A DNA stretch of 64,000 nt from Actinoplanes sichuanensis (GTDB lineage Bacteria; Actinomycetota; Actinomycetes; Mycobacteriales; Micromonosporaceae), in contig NZ_AP028461.1 of the NCBI RefSeq assembly GCF_033097365.1, positions 7,812,001-7,876,000 of the forward strand, given 5' to 3'. Positions 40,987 to 49,474 of this stretch are shown here, one piece after another. The number at the start of each line of letters is the position of its first letter. The stretch's first letter is position 1. The notes under the pieces are model-generated. The model saw only the letters and a program-made list of their open reading frames with translations, was not told where the DNA came from and ran no database searches. The translations under genes and the position numbers were made by a program.

Positions 40987-41934
40987 TCAGCGGGGCTGCG
41001 CCGCCTCCCACAGCTCCCGGAAACGTTCACTGTGGTCGGTAACGCTGTTGGTCCGCAGCAGCAGTCTGGTGTTGACGACGATCGGCGGGATGTTGCCCGG
41101 CCGGGCCATCAGCTCGTAACTGATCACGTCGTCGAAAAGGATGAAGTCGAACAATGAGGTACGACGAAGCTCCGCGGCCGTGGCGCCGTGCAGCACCCGG
41201 ACCTCGACGCCGATGTCGGCGTGCCGCCGGCAGATCTTCTCCAGCGCGCTCTCGCTGCCGGGGCCGGGCTGGTCCTCGATGAAGATCCGGCGGATCCGCA
41301 CGCCGCGCTGCACCGCGTACCGCTGGGCGTCGAGGTAGCGCTGGCCCAGGTCGGTGTTCCACAGGCCACCACCGTCCACCGTGGTCAGGCTGGTCGCGTC
41401 GATCGACTTCTCCGCCGAGTGGGTGAGGCTGAGCAGCCAGTCCCGGTCCTCGCCCTCGTAGATCGTCTCGACCCCGTCGCCGAGCCCCTTGAGGAACTCC
41501 GACATCCGGTCGAGCTCCCGCTGGGCGAGCCGGTGCACGAGCTCCGGCAGGTGCGTGGTGATCTTCGTGGAGTGCCGGACCAGCCGGGCCAGCGACTCGG
41601 TCTCCACGGCGCATTCCTCGATCAGGTGGAACAGCTCGGTGGCCTCGCTGATCGCCCGGAACCGTTCGTCGACACAGGCCTTTATCTGCCGGGACTGCTC
41701 CTCCTGGCTGAGCTGGACCTCGCGCAGCCGGCCCTCGAACGAGACCAGGAACTGCACCACCAGGGCCGAGCCACCGACCAGCACCGACAGCGTTATCGAC
41801 AGCAGCGGATCCTTGTCGGCCAGGTTCGTCAGGACGAAGGCCACCCCGCCGGTGACCAGGGCGATGACGACCTTACGCATCACTTTGGACAGCCGGCGCA
41901 CCGACTCGTCGGCCGGCACGGTCAGCCCGCTCAT
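40987..41934 (-). CDS. Two-helix membrane protein with degenerate PLD-like C-domain
   Basis: This 315-residue protein has two adjacent membrane helices (about residues 20-40 and 47-67), a charged coiled segment (FEGRLREVQLSQEEQSRQIK), then a soluble domain from about residue 150. It runs SLTHSAEKSIDATSL, RYLDAQRYAVQRGVRIRRIF, DIGVEVRVL and FDFILFDDVISYELM, an order resembling phospholipase D-like domains but with no HKD motif. It overlaps the SCO2521-type gene by 4 nt (ATGA), so it belongs to the cassette. A membrane tether for the P-loop protein is a reasonable hypothesis only. Confidence 0.7.
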   Translation of the reverse strand: MSGLTVPADESVRRLSKVMRKVVIALVTGGVAFVLTNLADKDPLLSITLSVLVGGSALVVQFLVSFEGRLREVQLSQEEQSRQIKACVDERFRAISEATELFHLIEECAVETESLARLVRHSTKITTHLPELVHRLAQRELDRMSEFLKGLGDGVETIYEGEDRDWLLSLTHSAEKSIDATSLTTVDGGGLWNTDLGQRYLDAQRYAVQRGVRIRRIFIEDQPGPGSESALEKICRRHADIGVEVRVLHGATAAELRRTSLFDFILFDDVISYELMARPGNIPPIVVNTRLLLRTNSVTDHSERFRELWEAAQPR

Positions 41935-42860
41935 CGGGGCACCCCTGGTCTGTCCCGCTCGCGGAGCGTACTGACGGCCATGTGGTCACGGATACGGTTC
42001 ACCGAGGTGTGCCACTGGTGGTCGAAGCCGGCGAGCCGGTCGAGCCGGTCCCAGAGGTCCCGGGCGCCCCGGCTCAGACGAAAACCGGGCGTCCACAGGT
42101 GCAGCAGGTGGTCGACGGCGGGCTGGATCCGGTCCACCACGGCACCCTCCGACGGCCCGGTCAGCGGCGCGCGGCTGAGGATCGCCTCCAGTGTGGTGAG
42201 CAGCCAGTCGTGCAACGCCAGGCTTTCGCAGAGGGTCACCACGTCGGCGAGGTCGCAGGCGCTCGTGGCGATTCGCACGGTCCGGTGCAGCGGGGAGTCG
42301 ACGCGGAAGTGCAGCTCCTCCTCGCCGGCGCCGAGCAGGGCGGCCCAGCGCAGAGTGATCCGGTCACTCGGGACCGCGACCTTCCGGGCGAGCTGCACCC
42401 CGGACCGGGCCCGGATGGCGGTGCGCTCGGCGATCGGGGTGAGATCGAGCCCGGACGGCTTCGGGGCGCCGGCCAGGAAGGCCGCGGCCATCGCCTCTTC
42501 CTGATACCTACCGATGATCTGGAGTGTGCCCGGGCGGGCCAGGTAGTGGGACCAGAGCACCCGGCGCGAGTACCGGCTCCGCTCGGCCACCGTGCGGGCC
42601 GACGCCTGGAACGCGTGACCGCCGGTGAGCACGGCCCGGGTGGCGACCGTGCCGATCCCCCGCACGCCACGGTCGAGAGCGGCCGGGACCTGACAGTCCA
42701 CACCCTCCAGTCGCTCGGGCGAGACGACGTAGGAGATCGGACGGTCGGAGCGGATCACCGGCGCCCCGGCGGTGAGGCCGAGCATGCGCTGCGCGGCATC
42801 GGCGGGCACCGCTGCGGAGGTAGGCAGGAGGGACGTGAGCACCTCACCCAGAACCAACAT
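41931..42860 (-). CDS. SCO2521-family protein (cassette gene 5)
   Basis: This 309-residue protein of the uncharacterised SCO2521 family starts MLVLGEVLTSLLPTSAAVPA, a family-like N-terminus; a GTG one codon upstream at 42863 and GGAG 12 nt before make the exact start uncertain. The longer frame back to 42962 has no family similarity. The protein is soluble, with a helical centre (RYSRRVLWSHYLARPGTLQI) and C-terminus (RGARDLWDRLDRLAGFDHQW). No catalytic motif is recognised. It is divergent from the D-amino acid oxidase gene and is the first gene of a two-gene minus-strand operon within the cassette. Confidence 0.82.
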   Translation of the reverse strand: MLVLGEVLTSLLPTSAAVPADAAQRMLGLTAGAPVIRSDRPISYVVSPERLEGVDCQVPAALDRGVRGIGTVATRAVLTGGHAFQASARTVAERSRYSRRVLWSHYLARPGTLQIIGRYQEEAMAAAFLAGAPKPSGLDLTPIAERTAIRARSGVQLARKVAVPSDRITLRWAALLGAGEEELHFRVDSPLHRTVRIATSACDLADVVTLCESLALHDWLLTTLEAILSRAPLTGPSEGAVVDRIQPAVDHLLHLWTPGFRLSRGARDLWDRLDRLAGFDHQWHTSVNRIRDHMAVSTLRERDRPGVPR

Positions 42861-43013
42861 CACCCCGTGCCCGCTCCTGTCCGGCGAATCGTTCCAAGGC
42901 TCGATTGGACCGCACCGTTCTAAATAACGCAACGCTCCAGAGCTGTCACCATACGTGTTCACGGCAAGTTAACGAGAGTCGATGGGGTGGTCCGGTTCGC
43001 CTAAAATGTATGC

Positions 43014-43994
43014 ATGATCGTCAACGCGGACGTGGTCGTTCTGGGCGCCGGCGTCTCCGGGCTCACCTGTGCGATCCGCCTCGCCGAGGCGGGCTTCCGG
43101 GTCACTGTGCACAGTGCCGATCCGCCGGCCCGCATCACGTCCTACGCGGCCGGCGCCATCTGGGGCTGTTACCTCGTGGCGCACGACCGCGGTGTGGACT
43201 GGTCGCTGCGCTCGCTGGAGATCTTCCGTGACCTGGCCCGCGAACCGGCCGTCACCGGGGTCCGGATGACCTCGGGCGTGGTGGCGAGCCGGGGTGATCT
43301 GAAAGCCGACCATCCGGGGCCGGGCGCCGAGGATGTGCAGCCGGTGACGAGCACGGCGACGCTGCCGCCCGGGTTCACCAACGGCTGGTGGTATCGGGTC
43401 CCGCTGATCGACATGGTCGTCTACCTGGCCTATCTGACCGCCCGGCTCGACGACTGCGGGGTGCGGGTGCAGGTCGGCGGCCGGGTCACCCCGGAGCAAC
43501 TGCCGCGGCTCGGCACGACCGTGGTCAACTGCACCGGTGTGGACGCCGGTGACGTGGTGCCCGGCGATCCGGTGCGCCCGATCCGCGGTGATCTGCTGGT
43601 GGTCGGCAACCCGGGGATCGACACGTTCTTCGTGGAGCACGACGACGACCGCGACGGGCTGACCACCTATGTGCTGCCGCACGGCGACCGGGTGATGCTG
43701 GGCGGCAGCCGGACCGACGGCGACTGGTCACGGCAGCCCGATCCCGAGCGGGCCGAGCAGATCCTCCAGCGCTGTGTGGAAGCCGAGCCGCTGCTGGCCG
43801 GGGCGCGGGTGCTGGACCACCGGGTCGGCCTGCGCCCGGCGCGTAAGAGATTGCGGGTCGAGGCGGACGGCCGCCATCCACACGTCATCCACAACTACGG
43901 GCACGGCGGCGCGGGCGTGACCCTCTCCTGGGGGTGCGCCGACGAGGTGCTGGCGCTCACAGGCGCCGCAGCACGTACCACCCGTCGTTGTTGA
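43014..43994 (+). CDS. FAD-dependent D-amino acid oxidase-type enzyme
   Basis: This 326-residue DAO-family flavoenzyme has the Rossmann motif VVVLGAGVSGLTCAIRLAEAG at the N-terminus (shown as VVVLGAGVSGLTCAIRL), SYAAGAIWGCYL, GWWYRVPLIDM (Tyr/Arg of the substrate pocket), VNCTGVDAG, and the C-terminal RVGLRPARKRLRVE and HNYGHGGAGVTLSWG typical of D-amino acid oxidases. It oxidatively deaminates D-amino acids, releasing hydrogen peroxide. Its last 38 bp overlap the convergent GNAT-like gene. Confidence 0.92.
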   Translation: MIVNADVVVLGAGVSGLTCAIRLAEAGFRVTVHSADPPARITSYAAGAIWGCYLVAHDRGVDWSLRSLEIFRDLAREPAVTGVRMTSGVVASRGDLKADHPGPGAEDVQPVTSTATLPPGFTNGWWYRVPLIDMVVYLAYLTARLDDCGVRVQVGGRVTPEQLPRLGTTVVNCTGVDAGDVVPGDPVRPIRGDLLVVGNPGIDTFFVEHDDDRDGLTTYVLPHGDRVMLGGSRTDGDWSRQPDPERAEQILQRCVEAEPLLAGARVLDHRVGLRPARKRLRVEADGRHPHVIHNYGHGGAGVTLSWGCADEVLALTGAAARTTRRC

Positions 43995-44736
43995 AGCCCG
44001 TCACCACGAACCCGGCGGCATCGGCCTCGGCGAAACCGGCACGGACGCCGAGCCGCCAGGCATGCGCACGGGCCGGGTCGTCCAGTCGGAGACGCTCGAT
44101 GTCCACCGGGGTGGGCACCAGCCGGTGGAGCCCGTCACCGCAGTCGAGCACCGCGGCGGGCCGCTCGGCGAAATCCCACCTGTCGGCGACCACCGGAAAG
44201 GTGACCGGCGCTGGGCCGACAGCGCCGGGCACGGCGTGGACGTCCCAGTCGACCACCAGCCGGTCGGTCTCGTCGTTGTCGTTGAGGCCGTCGTTGAGCT
44301 CGCCGTAGTAGCTCTTCTCATAACCCAGCACTCGGCCGCCCAGTTTGGCCAGGTTGAAGTGCGCGTTGCGGCGTACCAGCGGGTCGTAGGTCCACCGGAT
44401 CCGGGCGAAGCCCTCCTTCGCCGCCCACTCGGCCTGGTGCCGTTTCAGCTGGTAGCCGAGTCCCAGGCCCTGGCTTTTGGGGTGCACGCCGGCGATGTGC
44501 GAGTGCAGGTGACCACCGTGCGGCCCGCGCAACGCGACGGCGCCGCCGACCATCACACCCTCCAGGTACATCCCGACCACGTAACACCTGGCGTCCACCA
44601 TGGCCCGCAGCGTGGACGGGTTGATCAGGTCGAGGTGGGTGTCGGCGTTCCAGATCTGGCAGAACACATCGACCAGTCGCTCGAGCTCGTCGATGCTGGT
44701 GAGTTCACGGAACTCCACTGCCTGCTCAGAAGCCAT
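43957..44736 (-). CDS. Predicted GNAT-superfamily acetyltransferase (COG3375-like)
   Basis: This 259-residue protein has a GNAT fold core: ELTSIDELERLVDVFCQIWN, GGAVALRGPHGGHLHSHIAGVHP (strand 4 region, here GHLHSHIAGVHP), SQGLGLGYQLKRHQAEWA (acetyl-CoA loop GLGLGYQLK) and the actinobacterial family feature RWTYDPLVRRNAHFNLAKLG. The substrate is unknown. It is in tail-to-tail overlap with the D-amino acid oxidase gene and 55 bp from proC in the same direction. Confidence 0.85.
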   Translation of the reverse strand: MASEQAVEFRELTSIDELERLVDVFCQIWNADTHLDLINPSTLRAMVDARCYVVGMYLEGVMVGGAVALRGPHGGHLHSHIAGVHPKSQGLGLGYQLKRHQAEWAAKEGFARIRWTYDPLVRRNAHFNLAKLGGRVLGYEKSYYGELNDGLNDNDETDRLVVDWDVHAVPGAVGPAPVTFPVVADRWDFAERPAAVLDCGDGLHRLVPTPVDIERLRLDDPARAHAWRLGVRAGFAEADAAGFVVTGFNNDGWYVLRRL

Positions 44737-44791
44737 GACGGATCACCCAGTCACTCAGACGCACGGTGGTTTCTACTGTCAACCTACGCGG

Positions 44792-45604
44792 TCAACCGGC
44801 CGCTTCGGCGATCTGACGGGCTCGGTCGCGCGCCGCTTCGGCCGCGGTGAGCAGCGCCGATCGTACGCCGTGCCGCTCCAGCTCACGCAGGGCGGCGGCG
44901 GTCGTCCCGGCCGGGGAGGTGACCGCCTCGCGGAGCTTCACCGGGTGCTCGCCGGAATCACGGAGCATCATCGCCGAGCCGACCGCGGTCTGCACCACCA
45001 GTTCGTGAGCGACCGTGCGCGGCAGCCCCAGCTGGACGCCCGCGTCGATCAGGGCCTCGACCATCAGGTAGAAGTAGGCCGGCCCGGATCCGGACAGCGC
45101 CGTGACGGCGTCCTGCTGGTACTCGGGCACCCGGACCGTGGAGCCGAGTGGCTTGAACATCTCCTCGGCGATGCTCAGATGGTCGTCGGTGGCGTGCGGG
45201 CCGGCCGAGATCGCGGTCATCCCCTGGTCGACGGTGGCCGGGGTGTTGGTCATCACCCGGATCACCGGGGTGCCCTCGGCCAGCCGGGACGCGAAGAAAC
45301 CGGTGGGCAGCCCGGCACAGAGTGACACCACCAGGGTGTCGGCGGAGATCCGGCCGCCGATCTCGTCGAGGAGCGCCGCGGCGTCCTGCGGTTTGACCGC
45401 GATCGCCAGCACTCCGGCCCGCTCGACGGCGGTGGCGTTGTCGACGACGGGCACGCCGTACCGCTCGGTCAGCTCCGCGCCGCGCTCCGGGCGACGGGCG
45501 GTGACCAGCAGGTTCTCCGCGGGCCGACCGGAGCGGAGCAGACCGGCGACGACGAGTTCACCGATCTTGCCGGCCCCGAGGACCGCGACGGTGTGCTTGG
45601 GCAA
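44792..45604 (-). CDS. proC: Pyrroline-5-carboxylate reductase
   Basis: This 270-residue enzyme reduces pyrroline-5-carboxylate to proline with NAD(P)H. It has the N-terminal nucleotide-binding motif VAVLGAGKIGELVVAGL (GxGxIG) and the C-terminal dimer/active-site signature in ALSGSGPAYFYLMVEALIDAG and REAVTSPAGTTAAALREL. Its length is normal. The start at 45604 is preceded by AAGGAG. A large perfect hairpin lies in the gap to pfk. Confidence 0.94.
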   Translation of the reverse strand: MPKHTVAVLGAGKIGELVVAGLLRSGRPAENLLVTARRPERGAELTERYGVPVVDNATAVERAGVLAIAVKPQDAAALLDEIGGRISADTLVVSLCAGLPTGFFASRLAEGTPVIRVMTNTPATVDQGMTAISAGPHATDDHLSIAEEMFKPLGSTVRVPEYQQDAVTALSGSGPAYFYLMVEALIDAGVQLGLPRTVAHELVVQTAVGSAMMLRDSGEHPVKLREAVTSPAGTTAAALRELERHGVRSALLTAAEAARDRARQIAEAAG

Positions 45605-45633
45605 AGCGGGCTCCTTACGAGACGACCAGAAAC

Positions 45634-45686
45634 GGCTGGTTCTCTGTGCTGTCTCCGGCCCGCGGAGACAGCACAGAGAACCAGCC
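45634..45686 (-). terminator. 24-bp perfect inverted repeat between pfk and proC
   Basis: The arms at 45634-45657 (begins GGCTGGTTCTCTGTGCTGTC) and 45663-45686 are exact reverse complements around a 5-nt loop. Placed 54 nt past the pfk stop on the minus strand, it is the likely pfk terminator, although no strong T-run follows. Confidence 0.8.
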
Positions 45687-45739
45687 GAAGAAGAGCCGGA
45701 TGCCAGGAGCGGACCGCCCCCGGCATCACGACGGGTGGA

Positions 45740-46768
45740 TCAGCTGCCGAAGAAGACCTCGGCCTCTTCGTAGCGCTCCAGCGGAACGGTCTTCAGCTCG
45801 CCGGTGCCCTCGATCAGCGGGATCCGGACGACGTCGGTGCCCTGCAGCGCGACCATCTTGCCGAAGTCGCCCTCGTGGACGGCGTCGATCGCCTGGAGAC
45901 CGAAGCGGGTGGACAGCACCCGGTCGAACGCGGTCGGGGTGCCACCGCGCTGGATGTGACCGAGGACGACCGTGCGGGCCTCCTTGCCGGTCTTCTCCTC
46001 CAGCTGCTCGGCGAGCCACTGGCCGATGCCGCCGAGGCGGACGTGGCCGAAGCTGTCGAGCTCCTGGTTGTGCAGCACCATCTGGCCGTCGAGCGGCTGG
46101 GCGCCCTCGGCGACGACGACGATCGGCGCGTACTCCACCTGGAAGCGCTTGGTCACGTAGGTCGCGACCTGCTCGACGTCGAACTGGCGCTCGGGCAGCA
46201 GGATGACGTTGGCGCCACCGGCCAGGCCGGCGTGCAGCGCGATCCAGCCGGCGTGGCGGCCCATGACCTCGACGACGAGGGTGCGGTGGTGCGACTCGGC
46301 GGTGGTGTGCAGCCGGTCGATGGCCTCCATCGCGATGTTGACCGCGGTGTCGAAGCCGAAGGTGTAGTCGGTGCCGTTCAGGTCGTTGTCGATCGTCTTC
46401 GGCACGCCGACGACGTTGACGCCCAGCTCGGAGAGCTTGGTGGCGACGCCGAGGGTGTCCTCGCCGCCGATCGCCACGAGCGCGTCGACACCCTGCTCGG
46501 CCAGGTTCGCCTTGATCCGCTCGACACCGTTCTCGATCTTGAACGGGTTGGTGCGGGACGAGCCCAGGATGGTGCCGCCGCGCGGCAGGATGCCACGGAC
46601 CTCCGCGATACCCAGCGGCTTCGTCAGACCCTCCAGCGGGCCCTTCCAACCGTCGCGGAACCCGACGAACTCGTGGCCGTAAGCGGTGACGCCCTTACGG
46701 ACGACGGCCCGGATGACCGCGTTGAGACCGGGGCAGTCGCCGCCACCGGTGAGCACGCCGATACGCAT
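45740..46768 (-). CDS. pfkA: 6-phosphofructokinase, PPi-type signature
   Basis: This is a 342-residue phosphofructokinase. GGGDCPGLNAVIR (residues 8-20) binds phosphate, PKTIDNDLNGTDYTFGFDTA (123-142) carries the catalytic Asp of TIDND, and MGRHAGWIA follows. The phosphodonor loop is GGEDT (101-105): the residue equal to Gly104 of ATP-dependent E. coli PFK is Asp, and PKTIDND has Lys where E. coli has Gly. Asp plus Lys at these two sites is the established mark of pyrophosphate-dependent PFK. It acts in glycolysis, possibly reversibly. A 193-bp gap without recognisable features separates it from the ROK gene. Confidence 0.9.
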   Translation of the reverse strand: MRIGVLTGGGDCPGLNAVIRAVVRKGVTAYGHEFVGFRDGWKGPLEGLTKPLGIAEVRGILPRGGTILGSSRTNPFKIENGVERIKANLAEQGVDALVAIGGEDTLGVATKLSELGVNVVGVPKTIDNDLNGTDYTFGFDTAVNIAMEAIDRLHTTAESHHRTLVVEVMGRHAGWIALHAGLAGGANVILLPERQFDVEQVATYVTKRFQVEYAPIVVVAEGAQPLDGQMVLHNQELDSFGHVRLGGIGQWLAEQLEEKTGKEARTVVLGHIQRGGTPTAFDRVLSTRFGLQAIDAVHEGDFGKMVALQGTDVVRIPLIEGTGELKTVPLERYEEAEVFFGS

Positions 46769-46961
46769 TTTTCTTCCCCCTGGATCGGGTAGCGAGATGC
46801 GGATAGCCCGTCGAGGCCCCAGGGACGATTTCGTCGGCAGCGTTGCCGGCCCGGGGCGGGCCGCACCCGAACTGTAGTCGCCGTACCTGAGCCACCCGAC
46901 GGCGGCCCACTAAAGCCGGACAGTTTCGATGCGGTCACGGCGCCGCGACGGAACGGCAACC

Positions 46962-49226
46962 TCACAACAGCGACTCGATCGCCCCCAGCGCCTCGACATC
47001 CCGGCCGAGAGCTGCGGGAACCACGCTGAGCGCGGCCGCCGTGGCCGGAGGGCAGTGCCGTTGGAGCGCCTCCCGAACCCCGTCGACGACAAAACCGCCG
47101 GGCTCGGTGAACCGGCCGCCGACCACCACGACGGCCGGATCGAAAACCGACACGAGCGGAGCGACGGTACGCCCGATCAGCCGGCCCGCGTCGAGCAGAG
47201 CGCGCTGGGCCGGACGGTCCCCGGCGGCGGCCCGGGCCAGCAGCCGACCCTCGTCCGGCGGCCCGCCGTCGGAGATCGCCGCGAAGTAGCCGGGCGACAG
47301 GAACGCGCTCAGACATCCCCGCTTGCCGCACAGGCAGAGCGGGCCGACCTCGCGGACGTTGAGGTGCCCGACCTCTCCGGCGTACCCGATCGCACCGGGA
47401 TACGGCCGCCCACCGGCCACCAGACCGGCTCCGGTGTACTGGTCGCAGCTCAGGTAGAGCACGTCCCGGGCGCCCCGGGCGGCCCCTCGGCGGCTCTCCG
47501 CCAGCGCCGAGAGCTGGGCGTTGTTGGTGACCAGGGCCGGACCGCCGAGGACCGCGGCGATCTCCTCGGCCGGCGAGAACCCGGCGAACATGGTCAGCAC
47601 ACTGCGCGAGCTCAGATGCCCGGTGACCGGGTGCACCGGGGCCGGCATGCTCACCGCGAACCTGATCCCCGGGCCCCGCCGCTCGCCGTGCGCGTCGAGT
47701 AGCTCGCGCACGAACCCGGCGGTGTCCCGCATGATCGCCCGGCCGTCCATCGACGGCGGCATGTCCCGGTACCCGGTCCACCGGATCTCACCGGTGCCGC
47801 CGGTGGCGATCACCCGGACACCGTCGCCGCCGATCGCCACGCCGACCAGCAGCTCACCCGGCGTGACCAGACGGAAACACGGTGACGGCCGTCCGGCGCG
47901 TGGCCCGTCGGCCGGGCAGCGCTCGACGACACCGTCCCGAACCATCCCGTCCAGCAGGGTGGCCACCGCGGCCCTCGGCAGAAGGGTGCGTTTGACCAGC
48001 TCACTGCGGGTGGCCTGACCGAGCGTCCGGATCGCTTCGACAAGAATGCCTCGGCGCACGACCCGCTCCCGCTCCCCCGACGAGACACCTTTCCCGATCG
48101 GCTCGGCGTCCGCGGTGGTCACGGTGGGTGAGACCCGGGCGAGGGTACGGCTACCACGCGCCGCCGGAGTGGCCCGCAGCCCCGCCCAGAGCGCGCCGAG
48201 CAGCCCGGCCCGGTCGCCGAGTGTCCCGGCCCGGATCGCGGTGCCGGCCGCCACCTCGGGTTGGGCGTAGCGCCGCAGCGACTCGCCGACCGCGGTGACG
48301 ATCGGCCCGTCCGCCTCGATCAGTGGCCCGTCCAGCACGATCAGAGCCGGGTTCACGGTGTTGGCCAGGCCCGCGACGACCCGCCCGATCATCCGGCCGG
48401 CGTCGGCGAGGATCCGCTCGGTGGCCTCGTCGGTGCGGGACGACTCGACCGCGCGGCCGGCGCTGACCGGCTCGCCGAGTGCGGCACCGAGGGCGGCGAG
48501 GATGGCCGGGACTGAGGCGATGGTGTCCAGGCAGCCCCGATTGCCGCAGCGGCAGAGCGGGCCGATCTCGTCCATCTGGACGTGCCCGATCTGCCCGGCC
48601 GCGCCGTGCGCCCCGTGGTGCAGCACGCCGCCGAGCAGCAGACCGCAGGTGATCACCGAGCCGATCCGCAGGTAGCAGACGTCGGAGTGGCCGGCCGCGC
48701 ACCCGTAGCCGACCTCGCCGAGAAGGCTCAGCTCGGCGGTGGTGCGGACGATCACCCGGCGGCCGAGGCGCTGCTGCAGGCCGGCGGCGAGGGCGGGGTC
48801 CTGGCCGGCGCCGAGGCCGAGCACGACCGACCAGGCCGGGCCCTCGATCGTCGTCTCGCACTCGGCGATCAGCAGGGCGAGGCTGTCTAGATCGTTGCGG
48901 GACAGGTGGTGTTCCGCGAGGATGCGTCCGGTGAGGTCGGCGCTCGCCGCCCGTACCCCCTGGGTGGTGACGATCGCGCCCACCACCCCACCCGCAGCCG
49001 GACCGAGAGTGATCGACCGGGCGGGACGCCCGGCGCGGGCCCCGTCCGGGACCGCGGCGTCCTCGGCCAGGAGACCGGCCGTGAGCAGCTCGGCGACCAG
49101 GCCGTCAATGGTCATCCGGGCCATGCCGGTGCGGCGGGCCAGGTCGGAGCGGGTGCTGCGGCCGGCCTCGCGGACGGCGGCCAGGAGCAGGTCCCGGCGG
49201 ACCTGATGCACCCGGCGGCCCGACAT
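46962..49226 (-). CDS. Tandem ROK regulator: two HTH-ROK modules in one protein
   Basis: This 754-residue protein is twice the usual ROK-repressor length. Module 1 has a winged HTH (RSTRSDLARRTGMARMTIDGL, here RSDLARRTGMARMTIDGL, about residues 24-42), a ROK domain and the zinc motif CRCGNRGC near residue 224. Module 2 begins near residue 415 with QATRSELVKRTLLPRAAVAT, then a second ROK domain with CLCGKRGC near 630. Neither module shows an intact DxGxT kinase phosphate loop at the start of its ROK domain, so both are probably sugar-sensing repressors. The ATG at 49226 faces the MFS/GH3 operon across 248 bp, its likely target. Confidence 0.87.
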   Translation of the reverse strand: MSGRRVHQVRRDLLLAAVREAGRSTRSDLARRTGMARMTIDGLVAELLTAGLLAEDAAVPDGARAGRPARSITLGPAAGGVVGAIVTTQGVRAASADLTGRILAEHHLSRNDLDSLALLIAECETTIEGPAWSVVLGLGAGQDPALAAGLQQRLGRRVIVRTTAELSLLGEVGYGCAAGHSDVCYLRIGSVITCGLLLGGVLHHGAHGAAGQIGHVQMDEIGPLCRCGNRGCLDTIASVPAILAALGAALGEPVSAGRAVESSRTDEATERILADAGRMIGRVVAGLANTVNPALIVLDGPLIEADGPIVTAVGESLRRYAQPEVAAGTAIRAGTLGDRAGLLGALWAGLRATPAARGSRTLARVSPTVTTADAEPIGKGVSSGERERVVRRGILVEAIRTLGQATRSELVKRTLLPRAAVATLLDGMVRDGVVERCPADGPRAGRPSPCFRLVTPGELLVGVAIGGDGVRVIATGGTGEIRWTGYRDMPPSMDGRAIMRDTAGFVRELLDAHGERRGPGIRFAVSMPAPVHPVTGHLSSRSVLTMFAGFSPAEEIAAVLGGPALVTNNAQLSALAESRRGAARGARDVLYLSCDQYTGAGLVAGGRPYPGAIGYAGEVGHLNVREVGPLCLCGKRGCLSAFLSPGYFAAISDGGPPDEGRLLARAAAGDRPAQRALLDAGRLIGRTVAPLVSVFDPAVVVVGGRFTEPGGFVVDGVREALQRHCPPATAAALSVVPAALGRDVEALGAIESLL

Positions 49227-49474
49227 GAACCCAGTTTTGCCGAACCTGGACTTAATTATCGGCGGATTGCGACACCGGTCACACCCAGGAGCGGGCAAAC
49301 CGGGCGGCAGTAACGCGAGACACCGGCAAATCACAGCGTTGAGCAGGCCTTTTCGGCTCTGGTTCGGCGCTAATCAACTCGATACGTTCAGCGAACAAGG
49401 CGTTAACACAACACCGGAGCCGGCCCGGTGCCCTTCGCTCTTTCGTTTCCCCCTTTTTCGTTCCGAGGTGTGCG

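Noticed and set aside
46769..46961. Possible small gene or RNA between pfk and the ROK gene
   Set aside because: No start with ribosome-binding site, structure or conserved motif could be recognised.
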